Positions 17,214 through 25,874 of a stretch of 64,000 bases of DNA are shown here, in pieces (the stretch's first letter is position 1; each line of letters begins with the position of its first letter). This stretch comes from an uncultured Caproiciproducens sp. GTDB taxonomy: Bacteria > Bacillota > Clostridia > Oscillospirales > Acutalibacteraceae. The position numbers were made by a program, and so were the translations under genes. The notes beneath the pieces were generated by a model, which searched no databases, was not told the origin of the DNA, and saw only the letters and a list, made by a program, of their open reading frames with translations. The DNA lies in NCBI RefSeq assembly GCF_963664915.1, contig NZ_OY761810.1, positions 248,001-312,000 of the forward strand, read 5' to 3'.

Positions 17214-18413
17214 ATGAGTTTAACGGATACTCCAAGAGCCAACCGCCTTCATATTGCCATTTTTGGGAAACGCAACAGCGGTAAATCCTCTTTGATCAAC
17301 GCTCTGACCCGGCAGGAAATCGCGCTGGTTTCGGATGTAGCCGGAACAACGGCGGACCCTGTGTATAAATCCATGGAAATTTATGGGATAGGCCCCTGCG
17401 TGTTCATCGACACCGCAGGCTTTGACGACGTGGGCGAACTGGGGCAGATGCGCGTGGACAAAACCAAGAAGGTCATCGATAAAACCGACATCGCTCTTGT
17501 CGTTTTCAGCGACGAAGACATTGCAGAGGAAATCAAATGGATTGAAACCCTTCGCAGCCATAAAATCCCAGTAATCGCAGTAGTCAACAAAGCGGATATT
17601 CTCACAAATACATCCGAAATTTGCGGGCGTGTTCAGCAGGCCTGCAAACTGAGCCCCATTGTGGTCAGCGCGAAGGACAAAACCGGCATTGAAAAAATCC
17701 GCGAGGAGATTATCCGTCTTCTGCCGGAAGACTACGAAACGAAAAGCATTACCGGCGGGCTTGCGGACGACGGGGACATCGTTCTGCTGGTCATGCCGCA
17801 GGATATACAGGCCCCAAAAGGGCGTTTGATTCTGCCCCAGGTACAGACACTGCGCGACCTGCTCGACAAAAAATGCCTTGTCCTCAGCGCGACCACCGAC
17901 AAGCTGGATGAAGCGCTGGCATGTCTGAAAGAACCGCCAAAACTGATTATCACCGACTCGCAGGTCTTCAAAACAGTTTATGAAAAAAAGCCGAAGGAAA
18001 GCAAGCTGACCTCCTTTTCGGTGCTGTTTGCCAATTACAAGGGTGATTTGCCCTATTATGTAGAAAGCGCAAACGCAATTGACCGGCTCACGGAACAGTC
18101 GCGGGTTCTGATAGCGGAAGCCTGTACCCACGCTCCGCTGGCCGAGGATATCGGGCGCGAAAAGCTCCCCCGCATGCTCCGCAAAAAGGTCGGGGAAGCT
18201 CTGACGGTCAACGTGGTAAGCGGTTCGGATTTTCCGGAGGATCTTTCCCCGTACGATTTGATTATTCAATGCGGAGCCTGCATGTTCAATAAAAAATATG
18301 TTCTTTCCCGCGTGGCGCGCGCCCGCGCACAGGGTGTTCCCATGTCCAACTACGGTGTGGTGATCGCCTATTTATCTGGCATTCTCGATAAAATCGATTT
18401 GAACCCTTCGTAA
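17214..18413 (+). CDS. hydF: [FeFe]-hydrogenase maturation GTPase HydF
   Basis: A 399-aa scaffold/carrier GTPase that receives the diiron unit and delivers it to apo-HydA. P-loop GKRNSGKSS, switch DTAGF and specificity motif NKAD lie in the N-terminal GTPase domain (about 1-175); dimerisation and cluster domains follow. The cluster motif is normally CxH-x(44-53)-HCxxC; here it is CTH, 45 residues, then QCGAC, so the second His is Gln. ATG 17214 is chosen over GTG 17205, which touches the AAAGG ribosome site. Last gene of the operon, followed by a terminator. Confidence 0.93.
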   Translation: MSLTDTPRANRLHIAIFGKRNSGKSSLINALTRQEIALVSDVAGTTADPVYKSMEIYGIGPCVFIDTAGFDDVGELGQMRVDKTKKVIDKTDIALVVFSDEDIAEEIKWIETLRSHKIPVIAVVNKADILTNTSEICGRVQQACKLSPIVVSAKDKTGIEKIREEIIRLLPEDYETKSITGGLADDGDIVLLVMPQDIQAPKGRLILPQVQTLRDLLDKKCLVLSATTDKLDEALACLKEPPKLIITDSQVFKTVYEKKPKESKLTSFSVLFANYKGDLPYYVESANAIDRLTEQSRVLIAEACTHAPLAEDIGREKLPRMLRKKVGEALTVNVVSGSDFPEDLSPYDLIIQCGACMFNKKYVLSRVARARAQGVPMSNYGVVIAYLSGILDKIDLNPS

Positions 18414-18431
18414 TAAAAAACAACAAGAAAA

Positions 18432-18468
18432 AAAGAAAGTCCGTTCAGCATACGGGCTTTCTTTTTTT
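18432..18468 (+). terminator. Terminator of the hyd maturation operon
   Basis: 13-bp stem (18432-18444 with 18452-18464, one G-T pair), 7-base loop and a run of T to 18468. Confidence 0.88.
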
Positions 18469-18482
18469 GATTGTTAAAATTT

Positions 18483-18671
18483 TTATTCCACCGTAATAAC
18501 CGAAACCGGGCAGCCGTCCTGTGCCTGAACAGCCTTGTCCTCGGCCTGAGGCGGCACATCTTCCTGGTAGACCTCGGCAACGCCGTCATCTCCCATTCTA
18601 AAGACTTCAGGGCAGGTTTCGGGGCAGAGCCCACACGAAATGCATCCGCTTCTGTCAAGAGTAGCTTTCAT
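18483..18671 (-). CDS. Monocluster [4Fe-4S] ferredoxin
   Basis: A 62-aa small acidic ferredoxin of the Thermotoga type: Cys10, Cys13 and Cys16 (CISCGLC) plus the distal Cys in DGCPVSV as ligands. Cys20 is an extra cysteine that in related proteins can form a disulfide. ATG 18671 is used because AAGGA lies 8 bases upstream; an ATG 9 codons earlier lacks a site. Convergent with hydF. A natural electron partner for the hydrogenase encoded 1.5 kb to the right (inferred). Confidence 0.88.
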   Translation of the reverse strand: MKATLDRSGCISCGLCPETCPEVFRMGDDGVAEVYQEDVPPQAEDKAVQAQDGCPVSVITVE

Positions 18672-18891
18672 AGTAATTTCCTTCTTTCCGGTCATAAACG
18701 ACCAATTTATTTCATCATTCAGGATGATCGAGTCTTAAATTATCTATATTACCGCCTTGCGGCATCCGTTTATTCAGCAACTTAATTCAGTCTCATATAT
18801 TCCAAATATTTCCATTTATCTCCATGATATACAGCTAGAACGTAAAAGTAAAGAACCGGAGATTTGTTACATAAATTGTAAAGCAAATTCT

Positions 18892-19044
18892 TTATCGTTT
18901 GGTATTGGGGCCCAACGATACTTTTTTCGTATTGTGCCGCTGGTTCTGATTTTCGGGTTTGACTGATTGGCTGATACTGTTCATCGCCGATTTTTCGTTC
19001 TGTTTATTCAAATCATTCTTTTCTACAGCCTGTTTTTGATTCAT
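18892..19044 (-). CDS. Small hydrophilic Gln/Asn/Lys-rich protein, unknown
   Basis: A 50-aa frame, ATG at 19044 with GGGAG 8 bases upstream, starting 11 bases after the stop of the HMA-like gene and on the same strand. The product (MNQKQAVEKNDLNKQNEKSA...) is highly hydrophilic, without Cys, a hydrophobic core or known motif, and is probably disordered. Support comes from spacing and ribosome site only. It would be co-transcribed with the HMA-like gene. Confidence 0.5.
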   Translation of the reverse strand: MNQKQAVEKNDLNKQNEKSAMNSISQSVKPENQNQRHNTKKVSLGPNTKR

Positions 19045-19055
19045 CGCTCTTCTCC

Positions 19056-19295
19056 CTACATCACATGATTCTCGTTTTTTTCCGCCCGAATTTGATAGCC
19101 GAGCCGTTGGAGCTTATCCTCAATCCGGCATTGCTCCACACCGGTCGTATCATAATCCACGGCTACTCTTCCCGTCTGTGCATTCGTGCTGACTGAAATA
19201 ACCCCATGCAGGGTATCAAGCTCTTTCTTAATGATTTGAACATCTTTTTTATCGGCCATATTATCAACCTGAAAATATGCACTGGCCTTTGACAT
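19056..19295 (-). CDS. Heavy-metal-associated (HMA) fold protein lacking the CxxC site
   Basis: A 79-aa protein with the beta-alpha-beta-beta-alpha-beta pattern of HMA/CopZ domains: FQVDNMADKKDVQIIKKELD, then VISVSTNAQTGRVAVDYD and LQRLGYQIRAE. The metal-binding MxCxxC is replaced by MADKKD, so canonical Cu(I) or Zn binding is not expected. Good ribosome site (GAGGTGATGATAC). It lies 64 bases downstream of the flavodoxin-like gene and may share its transcript. It could be a protein-interaction version of the fold. Confidence 0.7.
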   Translation of the reverse strand: MSKASAYFQVDNMADKKDVQIIKKELDTLHGVISVSTNAQTGRVAVDYDTTGVEQCRIEDKLQRLGYQIRAEKNENHVM

Positions 19296-19359
19296 GTATC
19301 ATCACCTCGGCCATAGTATTTGCAAAACAGTGATGAATATCAGATTCCATTCATTTTTA

Positions 19360-19887
19360 TTATATGTTTTTGATACAGTCCAATATGGGCTTGATCGCAT
19401 CGCGGCTGGTGAAGTCCGCGGGATGGGTGTAACAGGCAAGCATTCCTTTTGCGTCTTCATCGGTATCCGGGGCTTTTTCAAGCTTTATTTTAAGCATGTT
19501 CATCAGCATTTTATCTTTCAGGCCGCATTTTCCCATGTCAAATCCCCCGCGCAAAAGAAAAAAATGAACCTTCTCCCTTATTTCTTCGGGTAAATTGGCA
19601 TTTCGAATCTCTTCAACCACATTGGGCCGGCAAGGCGACGCGCCGACACCAAAAACAATCAGCTTTTTATTTGCCAATTCTTTCATATGCCCGGTAATAA
19701 GCTTCACGCCATTGATTCCGCCGATATACAGCCCGCCGCCGTACACAATTGTATCATACTGTATCAAATCTTCAAGCTTTGCCATGCCCGCTTCGACCAA
19801 GTCCGCCTGTGCATCCTCTGCAAGCCAGCGTGCATACTTTTCGGTAAATCCGGATTTTGATTTATAAACAATAATTGTAGACTTCAT
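19360..19887 (-). CDS. Flavodoxin-domain protein
   Basis: A 175-aa flavodoxin-fold protein. The FMN phosphate loop is KSKSGFTEKYARW (about 9-21), with YGGGLYIGGING in the 60-loop position and a downstream GVGASPCRP segment. The length resembles the HemG-like/flavodoxin-like redox proteins of Clostridia rather than short-chain flavodoxin. A role in low-potential electron transfer is plausible. No signal peptide, so cytoplasmic. Single gene or first in an operon with the HMA-like gene. Confidence 0.78.
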   Translation of the reverse strand: MKSTIIVYKSKSGFTEKYARWLAEDAQADLVEAGMAKLEDLIQYDTIVYGGGLYIGGINGVKLITGHMKELANKKLIVFGVGASPCRPNVVEEIRNANLPEEIREKVHFFLLRGGFDMGKCGLKDKMLMNMLKIKLEKAPDTDEDAKGMLACYTHPADFTSRDAIKPILDCIKNI

Positions 19888-20044
19888 TATACAGTCTCCT
19901 TCGTTTCTTCAAATATCATGCATCTTGTTTGGTACAAATCATACCGTCCCAATATAAAATTGTCAACAGAAACGGATTAAAAATTTGTAATAATTCCGCA
20001 ATGAGTGTCATCCGCTCTTTTATGTCCGTATCTCCTGAAAACGA

Positions 20045-20073
20045 TTGACAATAAAATAACAATATGTTATCTT
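20045..20073 (+). promoter_or_regulatory. Promoter of the hydrogenase operon with a small dyad
   Basis: -35 TTGACA (20045-20050), 17-bp spacer, -10 TATCTT (20068-20073) preceded by TGT (extended -10). A dyad ATAAC-N5-GTTAT (20056-20070) sits in the spacer and overlaps the -10, a suitable place for a repressor; it does not match a Rex consensus well. Confidence 0.6.
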
Positions 20074-20136
20074 TTTTATAAGCAAAGGAATCATTTCCGC
20101 AGGTAAAACCGAAACGAATTACGAGGAGAATAATCA

Positions 20137-20628
20137 ATGGATACTCAATGCGATTACAAAACATTGGACGAAATACTCGAAAAGCATCAGTACAGCCCCG
20201 GAAACATTATTGCTATTCTGCAGGACACACAGGAGGTGTACCGTTATTTGCCAAAGAATATTTTTTCCTATTATTCAGACAAACTTGGAATCAGCCAAGC
20301 ACAAATATTCAGCATTGCAACATTTTATGAAAATTTTTCTTTGGAGCCCAAAGGAAAATATGTGATTAAGGTCTGTGACGGCACAGCCTGCCATGTTAGA
20401 AAATCGACGGCAATTTTGGAGCAGCTGCGCAAAGAGCTGGGGCTTTCCTTAGCCAAAAAAACAACGGATGACCTGCTGTTTACCGTTGAAACGGTTTCCT
20501 GCCTTGGTGCCTGCGGGCTTGCACCCACGCTTACGGTGAATGACAAGGTAATGGGCATGATGACCCCTCAGAAAGTATCCGACTTACTTGTTACACTCAG
20601 GGAGGACAAAGCCGATGCTGAAATGTAG
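20137..20628 (+). CDS. hydC: NuoE-like [2Fe-2S] subunit of NAD-linked [FeFe]-hydrogenase
   Basis: A 163-aa thioredoxin-like [2Fe-2S] protein of the complex I 24-kDa family. Ligand cysteines are in CDGTACHVRKS and SCLGACGLAPT. With the next two genes it makes the soluble hydrogenase that couples H2 with NADH and, in bifurcating types, ferredoxin. GAGGAG precedes the ATG. The 3' end overlaps the next gene by 14 bases. The symbol follows the Thermotoga HydABC naming. Confidence 0.9.
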   Translation: MDTQCDYKTLDEILEKHQYSPGNIIAILQDTQEVYRYLPKNIFSYYSDKLGISQAQIFSIATFYENFSLEPKGKYVIKVCDGTACHVRKSTAILEQLRKELGLSLAKKTTDDLLFTVETVSCLGACGLAPTLTVNDKVMGMMTPQKVSDLLVTLREDKADAEM

Positions 20629-22489
20629 AGAAGACCTGCAAAAAATCCGCAGCCTTTATCAGGAGCGCCTTGCAAAGCAGAAAGTTAAAATTCTGATCTG
20701 TGCAGGCACCGCATGCGTGGCAAACGGATCTCTTGCGTTATACGATACGTTCATGAAACTCGTTGAAGAAAAAGGAATCAACTGCGCGGTTGATTTGGAG
20801 CACGAGCCGGAGGAAGAGCCTGTCGGCATTAAAAAGAGCGGCTGTCACGGATTCTGCGAGATGGGTCCGCTGGTGCGAATAGAACCAAAAGGCTATTTAT
20901 ATGTTAAGGTGAAACCCGAAGACTGTGCGGAAATACTGGAAGCCAGTGTCGTTGGTGATACCTGTGTGGAACGGCTCACCTATCATAAGGGCGGCGAAGC
21001 CCACAAGCATCAGGAATCCATTCCGTTTTACAAGCAGCAAAAGCGTGTCGTGCTGGAGCACTGTGGCCATATTGACGCCACCTCCATTGGGGAATACATA
21101 GCAAACGGCGGATACTCAGCTTTGGAAAAAGCCCTGTTCGAAATGACGCCGGAGGAAGTATTGCAGGAAATGGAACTGTCCAACCTGCGGGGCCGCGGAG
21201 GCGGCGGCTTCCCCACCGCCAGAAAATGGTCCCAGGTAAAACGCCAGAAAGCGGAAAACAAGTATATTGTCTGCAACGGCGACGAAGGAGACCCCGGCGC
21301 GTTCATGGACCGGAGCGTAATGGAAAGCGATCCGCACAAAATGCTGGAGGGCATGATTCTTGCCGCCTACACCTGCGGTGCGAAAAGCGGCTATATCTAT
21401 GTGCGCGCGGAATATCCTCTTGCTGTGAAACGCCTTGGAATCGCGATTGATCAGGCAAGGGAACTCGGTCTGCTCGGCAGCAACATCCTTGGAACCGACC
21501 TTTGCTTTGATCTAAAAATCAGCCGCGGCGCAGGCGCGTTTGTCTGCGGTGAGGGAAGCGCACTGACCGCTTCCATTGAAGGAAAGCGCGGCATGCCGCG
21601 TGTAAAGCCGCCCCGAACCGTGGAGCACGGACTTTTTGACAGTCCGACCGTACTGAATAATGTGGAAACCTTTGCAAACGTGCCGGCAATCATCACCAAC
21701 GGCGGCCAGTGGTTCCGCGGCATCGGCCCGGAAAACAGCCCGGGGACCAAAGCGTTCGCGCTGACCGGCAACATTATGAACACCGGTCTGATCGAAGTCG
21801 CAATGGGCACCACGCTGCGCGAGGTGATTTACGATATCGGCGGCGGAATGCGGGACGGCGCCGATTTTAAGGCAGTGCAGATCGGCGGCCCGTCCGGCGG
21901 ATGCCTGACCAAAGAGCATTTGGACCTTCCTCTGGATTTTGACAACTTGAAAAAGGTCGGCGCCATGATCGGTTCCGGCGGTTTGGTTGTTATGGATGAC
22001 CATACCTGTATGGTTGAAGTGGCGCGCTTTTTCATGAGCTTCACGCAAAATGAATCCTGCGGAAAATGCGTGCCCTGCCGTGAGGGAACCAAGCGCATGC
22101 TGGAAATTTTGAACCGAATTGTAGAAGGGAACGGAGAACCGGGCGACATTGCCCTGCTGGAAGAGCTAGCGGAGACCATTTCTGCCACGGCGCTCTGCGG
22201 TTTGGGAAAGACCGCCGCGTCCCCGGTGCTCAGTACCATTAAATACTTCCGTGATGAATATGAAGCACATATCAATGAAAAACGGTGTCCAACCAAAAAC
22301 TGCAAGAAGCTGAAAAGAATATATATAGACGCATCCCTGTGCAAAGGCTGTTCCAAATGCGCGCGAAACTGCCCTGTTGGAGCAATTTCCGGCCAGATTA
22401 AAACGCCGTTTGTGATTAACGGCGCAAAATGCATTAAATGCGGCGCGTGTGTGGAAGCGTGTGCTTTCCACGCGGTAAAGGAGGATTAA
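20615..22489 (+). CDS. hydB: NuoF-like FMN/NADH subunit of [FeFe]-hydrogenase
   Basis: A 624-aa diaphorase subunit. The N-terminal thioredoxin-like [2Fe-2S] domain (about 15-110, CAGTACVANGS and GCHGFCEMGP) is followed by the NuoF core with the FMN/NADH loop LRGRGGGGFPTARKW and NGDEGDPGAFMDR, a [4Fe-4S] site CGKCVPCREG, and two C-terminal [4Fe-4S] motifs (CKGCSKCARNCP, CIKCGACVEAC). ATG 20615 lies inside the end of hydC with GGAGG 9 bases upstream. This is the architecture of electron-bifurcating HydB proteins. Confidence 0.93.
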   Translation: MLKCREDLQKIRSLYQERLAKQKVKILICAGTACVANGSLALYDTFMKLVEEKGINCAVDLEHEPEEEPVGIKKSGCHGFCEMGPLVRIEPKGYLYVKVKPEDCAEILEASVVGDTCVERLTYHKGGEAHKHQESIPFYKQQKRVVLEHCGHIDATSIGEYIANGGYSALEKALFEMTPEEVLQEMELSNLRGRGGGGFPTARKWSQVKRQKAENKYIVCNGDEGDPGAFMDRSVMESDPHKMLEGMILAAYTCGAKSGYIYVRAEYPLAVKRLGIAIDQARELGLLGSNILGTDLCFDLKISRGAGAFVCGEGSALTASIEGKRGMPRVKPPRTVEHGLFDSPTVLNNVETFANVPAIITNGGQWFRGIGPENSPGTKAFALTGNIMNTGLIEVAMGTTLREVIYDIGGGMRDGADFKAVQIGGPSGGCLTKEHLDLPLDFDNLKKVGAMIGSGGLVVMDDHTCMVEVARFFMSFTQNESCGKCVPCREGTKRMLEILNRIVEGNGEPGDIALLEELAETISATALCGLGKTAASPVLSTIKYFRDEYEAHINEKRCPTKNCKKLKRIYIDASLCKGCSKCARNCPVGAISGQIKTPFVINGAKCIKCGACVEACAFHAVKED

Positions 22490-22492
22490 AAT

Positions 22493-24184
22493 ATGAGCGG
22501 AGAATTTATGCTGATTGATAATATCCCGGTGGAAATAGAGGGCGAAAAGAACCTGCTCAGCCTCATCCGCAAAGCGGGAATCGAACTTCCAACCTTTTGC
22601 TATCATTCCGAGCTGTCGGTTTACGGTGCCTGCCGCATGTGCATGGTCGAAAACAAACGGGGCGGTATGGAGGCAGCGTGTTCCACCCCGCCGCGCGCGG
22701 GAATGGAAATTTACACCAATACGCCGAAGCTCAGAAAGTACCGTAAAATGATTTTGGAACTGCTGCTTTCAGACCACTGCCGCGACTGCACCACCTGTGA
22801 GAAAAACGGGGAGTGCAAGCTTCAGGAACTGGCAGAGCGCTTCGGTATCAAGCAAATCCGTTTTAAAAACACCGCGGCAGAACCGAAGCTTGACACCTCA
22901 TCCCTCTGCATCATCCGCGACACAAACAAGTGTATTCTTTGCGGAGACTGCGTAAGAATGTGCAACGAAGTACAGAATGTCGGCGCCATCGATTTCATGT
23001 CGAGAGGCGCGAAGATGACGGTCAGCACAGCGTTCCATGTGCCGATAGCCGATTCCAACTGCGTCGGGTGCGGCCAGTGCGCCGCTGTGTGCCCGACCGG
23101 AGCCATCGTGGTAAAAAAGGACACCGAAAGCGTTTGGAACGCGCTGAGTGACCCGGAAGTAAAAGTCGTCGTACAGATCGCTCCCGCCGTGCGCGTAGGT
23201 ATCGGCGGCAAGATGGGCCAAAAGGCCGGCGAAGACCTGATGGGCAAAATTGTGGCTGCCCTGAAACGTATGGGTGCCGACGAAGTATTCGACACCGCGA
23301 CAGGCGCTGACCTTACCGTGATGGAGGAGGCGAACGAACTGCTGGAACGCCTTGAAAGCGGCGGAAAACTGCCGCTGTTTACTTCCTGCTGCCCGGCGTG
23401 GATTCAGTACGCGGAAAAAAAGCACCCGGAGCTTTTAGCCAATATTTCTTCTTGCCGCTCCCCCATGGAAATGTTTGGTTCCGTTTTGAAAGAGGAATAC
23501 AGACATTCCAGCCGCCGCATCGTCAACGTGGCAGTCATGCCGTGCACAGCAAAAAAATTCGAGGCAGCGAGAGATGAATTCAAGAAGGATGGCGTTCCTT
23601 ATGTGGACTATGTAATTACCACACAGGAGCTGATTCAGATGATTAAAGAATCCGGCATCTACTTTTCAGAGCTAGAATCGGAAGCAATTGATATGCCTTT
23701 CAGCAGCAAAAGCGGAGCCGGCGTCATTTTCGGTGTTACCGGAGGCGTTACGGAGGCGGTTATCCGCCGCCTTGCCGAAAATAAATCATCAACCCAGCTG
23801 CACGCGATTGCGTTCAACGGCGTCAGAGGGATGCAGGGAACCAAGGAAACAGTTGTCCACTATGGTGACCGCGAGCTGAGAATCGCCATGGTCAGCGGGT
23901 TGAAAAACGCGGAGAACCTGATCCGCCGCATTCAAAGCGGGGAGACCAGCTATGATTTCGTAGAGGTCATGGCGTGCCCCGGAGGATGCGTCTGCGGTGC
24001 CGGACAGCCGATTACCGACTTGCAGGGAAAAAAGACGCGCAGCGTCGGCCTTTACGCTGCCGATAAAATGTGCAGCATCAAGCGTTCCGAGGAAAATCCG
24101 GTCGTGATGTCGTTATATTCCGATTTACTGAAGGGGAAAGTACATAAACTTCTCCATGTTGAATATAAAGAGAGGAACCGGTGA
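22493..24184 (+). CDS. hydA: [FeFe]-hydrogenase catalytic subunit (group A)
   Basis: A 563-aa hydrogenase. Order: N-terminal [2Fe-2S] (CYHSELSVYGACRMC), His-ligated [4Fe-4S] (HCRDCTTCEKNGEC), two [4Fe-4S] (CILCGDCVRMC, CVGCGQCAAVC), then the H-cluster domain with TSCCPAW, MPCTAKKFEA and EVMACPGGCVCGAGQP. The last motif is slightly unusual, since GCVNGGGQP is the common form. No C-terminal extra domains. GGAGG precedes the ATG, 3 bases after hydB. Matured by the HydE/F/G proteins encoded upstream. Confidence 0.94.
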   Translation: MSGEFMLIDNIPVEIEGEKNLLSLIRKAGIELPTFCYHSELSVYGACRMCMVENKRGGMEAACSTPPRAGMEIYTNTPKLRKYRKMILELLLSDHCRDCTTCEKNGECKLQELAERFGIKQIRFKNTAAEPKLDTSSLCIIRDTNKCILCGDCVRMCNEVQNVGAIDFMSRGAKMTVSTAFHVPIADSNCVGCGQCAAVCPTGAIVVKKDTESVWNALSDPEVKVVVQIAPAVRVGIGGKMGQKAGEDLMGKIVAALKRMGADEVFDTATGADLTVMEEANELLERLESGGKLPLFTSCCPAWIQYAEKKHPELLANISSCRSPMEMFGSVLKEEYRHSSRRIVNVAVMPCTAKKFEAARDEFKKDGVPYVDYVITTQELIQMIKESGIYFSELESEAIDMPFSSKSGAGVIFGVTGGVTEAVIRRLAENKSSTQLHAIAFNGVRGMQGTKETVVHYGDRELRIAMVSGLKNAENLIRRIQSGETSYDFVEVMACPGGCVCGAGQPITDLQGKKTRSVGLYAADKMCSIKRSEENPVVMSLYSDLLKGKVHKLLHVEYKERNR

Positions 24185-24189
24185 TTTAA

Positions 24190-24447
24190 ATGGTTATCAG
24201 TGTCTGTATTGGAACAGCCTGCCACCTGGAGGGCAGCTATAACGTGATCGCCGCGTTTCAGCAGATGATCGAAAAATACGGTCTGCACGACAGCGTGAAA
24301 ATCAAAGCGGCCTTTTGCATGGGACAGTGTGCGCACAACGGTGTCTGCGTAAAAATTGATTCCGGTGAAGTGCAGAGCGTTACCGGTGCCACCGCCAAAA
24401 GATTCTTTCAGAAAAATGTGCTTGCAGTTCTGAAACCGCAGAATTGA
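24190..24447 (+). CDS. Small thioredoxin-like [2Fe-2S] ferredoxin
   Basis: An 85-aa single-domain [2Fe-2S] protein related to the C-terminal half of NuoE/HydC: CIGTACHLEGS and CMGQCAHNGVC hold the four likely ligands. It follows hydA by 5 bases and is the last gene before the terminator, so it is probably an accessory electron carrier or extra subunit of the hydrogenase. Comparable small proteins occur in clostridial hydrogenase operons; their role is not settled. Confidence 0.82.
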   Translation: MVISVCIGTACHLEGSYNVIAAFQQMIEKYGLHDSVKIKAAFCMGQCAHNGVCVKIDSGEVQSVTGATAKRFFQKNVLAVLKPQN

Positions 24448-24459
24448 TCTCCATATAAG

Positions 24460-24500
24460 CGGAAGGCGGGTGAAATCTTAAAGATTCCACCCGCCTTCCG
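24460..24500. terminator. Terminator of the hydrogenase operon
   Basis: CGGAAGGCGGGTG (24460-24472) pairs perfectly with CACCCGCCTTCCG (24488-24500), and AATCTT/AAGATT extends the stem inward. TTTATT follows. Also usable by the convergent HD gene. Confidence 0.9.
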
Positions 24501-24506
24501 TTTATT

Positions 24507-25112
24507 CTATTTACATTTTTCAAGAAAAATCCTGACATTTTCCTCTTCTTTTTGTCTGTCTGTTCTCAAACGGCCCAAACGGTCGCAAAGCCCTAACAGC
24601 GCAACATCCTGAACGGATGTCTGCTGTTTCATTTTCTCCACATCCGCAAAAGGAAGGTTGTTTACAACAAACAGAAGCTGCATGTGCCAACGCACAAGAG
24701 CAGCCGTTTTTTGAATAAATTCCTCATCTCCGCTGAACTGCTTTAAAAATTCAGCCGCCATTTTCGCACCGAGACTGTCATGGTCATAAGAAGTGATCTT
24801 GCCCCTGCGGATTCTGGTTGTGCCCTGCTTGCCAATATCATGGAGCAGTGCCGCCCACATAAAAACCTTTTCATCGCTGCTTTTTGCTTTGATTTTAGCT
24901 GCCTCATCAACCACAAGCATGGTATGGTTCCACACATTTCCCTCGGGATGATGTTCCGGTGACTGTTCGGCATTTTTTAAGCTGTGCAGCACGGCAAAAG
25001 GATACTCCCGCAGAGCAACTGTTTTTTCCAGCCCTTCGAAGTACTCCGAGGGCCTGTCATCCTCCAGTAAATGCCGTTCCATCGCGTCATATAAATTCTG
25101 TTTCATTCCCAT
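24507..25112 (-). CDS. HD-domain phosphohydrolase
   Basis: A 201-aa HD-superfamily protein: metal-ligand pattern H (NHTMLVVDEA), HD (ALLHDIGKQGT), H (DHDSLGAKMAAEFL) and a distal Asp (LLGLCDRLGRLR), as in tRNA nucleotidyltransferase-associated or nucleotide-hydrolysing HD proteins. The exact substrate is unknown. The gene starts 26 bases inside the 3' end of the broken GGDEF gene, so the two were probably one transcript. Confidence 0.78.
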   Translation of the reverse strand: MGMKQNLYDAMERHLLEDDRPSEYFEGLEKTVALREYPFAVLHSLKNAEQSPEHHPEGNVWNHTMLVVDEAAKIKAKSSDEKVFMWAALLHDIGKQGTTRIRRGKITSYDHDSLGAKMAAEFLKQFSGDEEFIQKTAALVRWHMQLLFVVNNLPFADVEKMKQQTSVQDVALLGLCDRLGRLRTDRQKEEENVRIFLEKCK

Positions 25113-25804
25113 TGTTCTTCTTCTCCGATTTTTCAGGCATTTTAAGCCTTCTGTTATTCAGTTTATCCTCATACATCAAACAGTCAATATGTTTCAAAAA
25201 ATCATTGACGGATTTCCCCGACCGGCAGTCAAATAAATCGTACCCCAAGCTCAGACTGATTGTGTACGGCACAACTGCGCCGAAGTTGAACTGACTGATG
25301 TTTTCTTTCAGCCTTTCTATCGCACGTGTTAAATCCGAGCCGTCCTCAATTTCCATAATGACAATAAACTCGTCCCCGCCGTACCTTGCGATTTCCCCAA
25401 AATCCCAAAAAGGATAAAACCGTATTAGCGCTGACGGGGAGCATCATCCAACCGAACATTTTCTTGAGCCGCGTTTCGTCCCTGCATATCAGATAGTCCG
25501 CATACAGCGACCATATCATGCAAATGACCGGATTCAGGAAAAAATAAATCACTGTAACCAGCAAATAGACTGCCCTGATTAAAAAACCTGTTTTGCCATC
25601 CAGCAGCCACATGCCGGAATCAAGAATCAGGATCAGCGCATTGGAAAACAACAGCGCCAGAAAAAGCTTTTGCTCCAATAAATATTGATCCTTTTGATGG
25701 CGCACGTTCAGGAAAATAATAAGCAAAACAGCCAGTGCAAAACCGTTCAATTCCAAATACAGCATCGTTTGCATATTTTCCTCCTGCCTCTGCGCAGTAA
25801 CCAC
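25087..25804 (-). pseudogene. Membrane GGDEF protein gene with internal deletion and frameshift
   Basis: The first frame (from 25804) encodes about four membrane segments and stops at 25346. The second frame carries ARYGGDEFIVIMEIEDG and the C-terminal half of a GGDEF domain to 25087. The two meet near 25395 in different frames (SANTVLSFLGFWG versus FGEIARYGGDEF). The remaining membrane segments and the first half of the GGDEF domain, roughly 100-200 codons, are missing, so this is a deletion scar, not a simple sequencing slip. The intact protein would have been a membrane diguanylate cyclase. Confidence 0.8.
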
Positions 25805-25874
25805 ATAATGGCTTTATTTTATATTAAAATATTATACCACTATTTCCCAATAATTCCATTGAAATATTTCCTCC

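Noticed and set aside
17220-18269. Long antisense frame opposite hydF (349 codons)
   Set aside because: No ribosome site or family features, and hydF on the other strand is unmistakable; a composition effect.
24460-24500. Long inverted repeats as possible insertion-sequence ends
   Set aside because: They have terminator geometry (short loop, flanking T tract, convergent genes) and no transposase or target duplication is present; no mobile element was found anywhere in the window.
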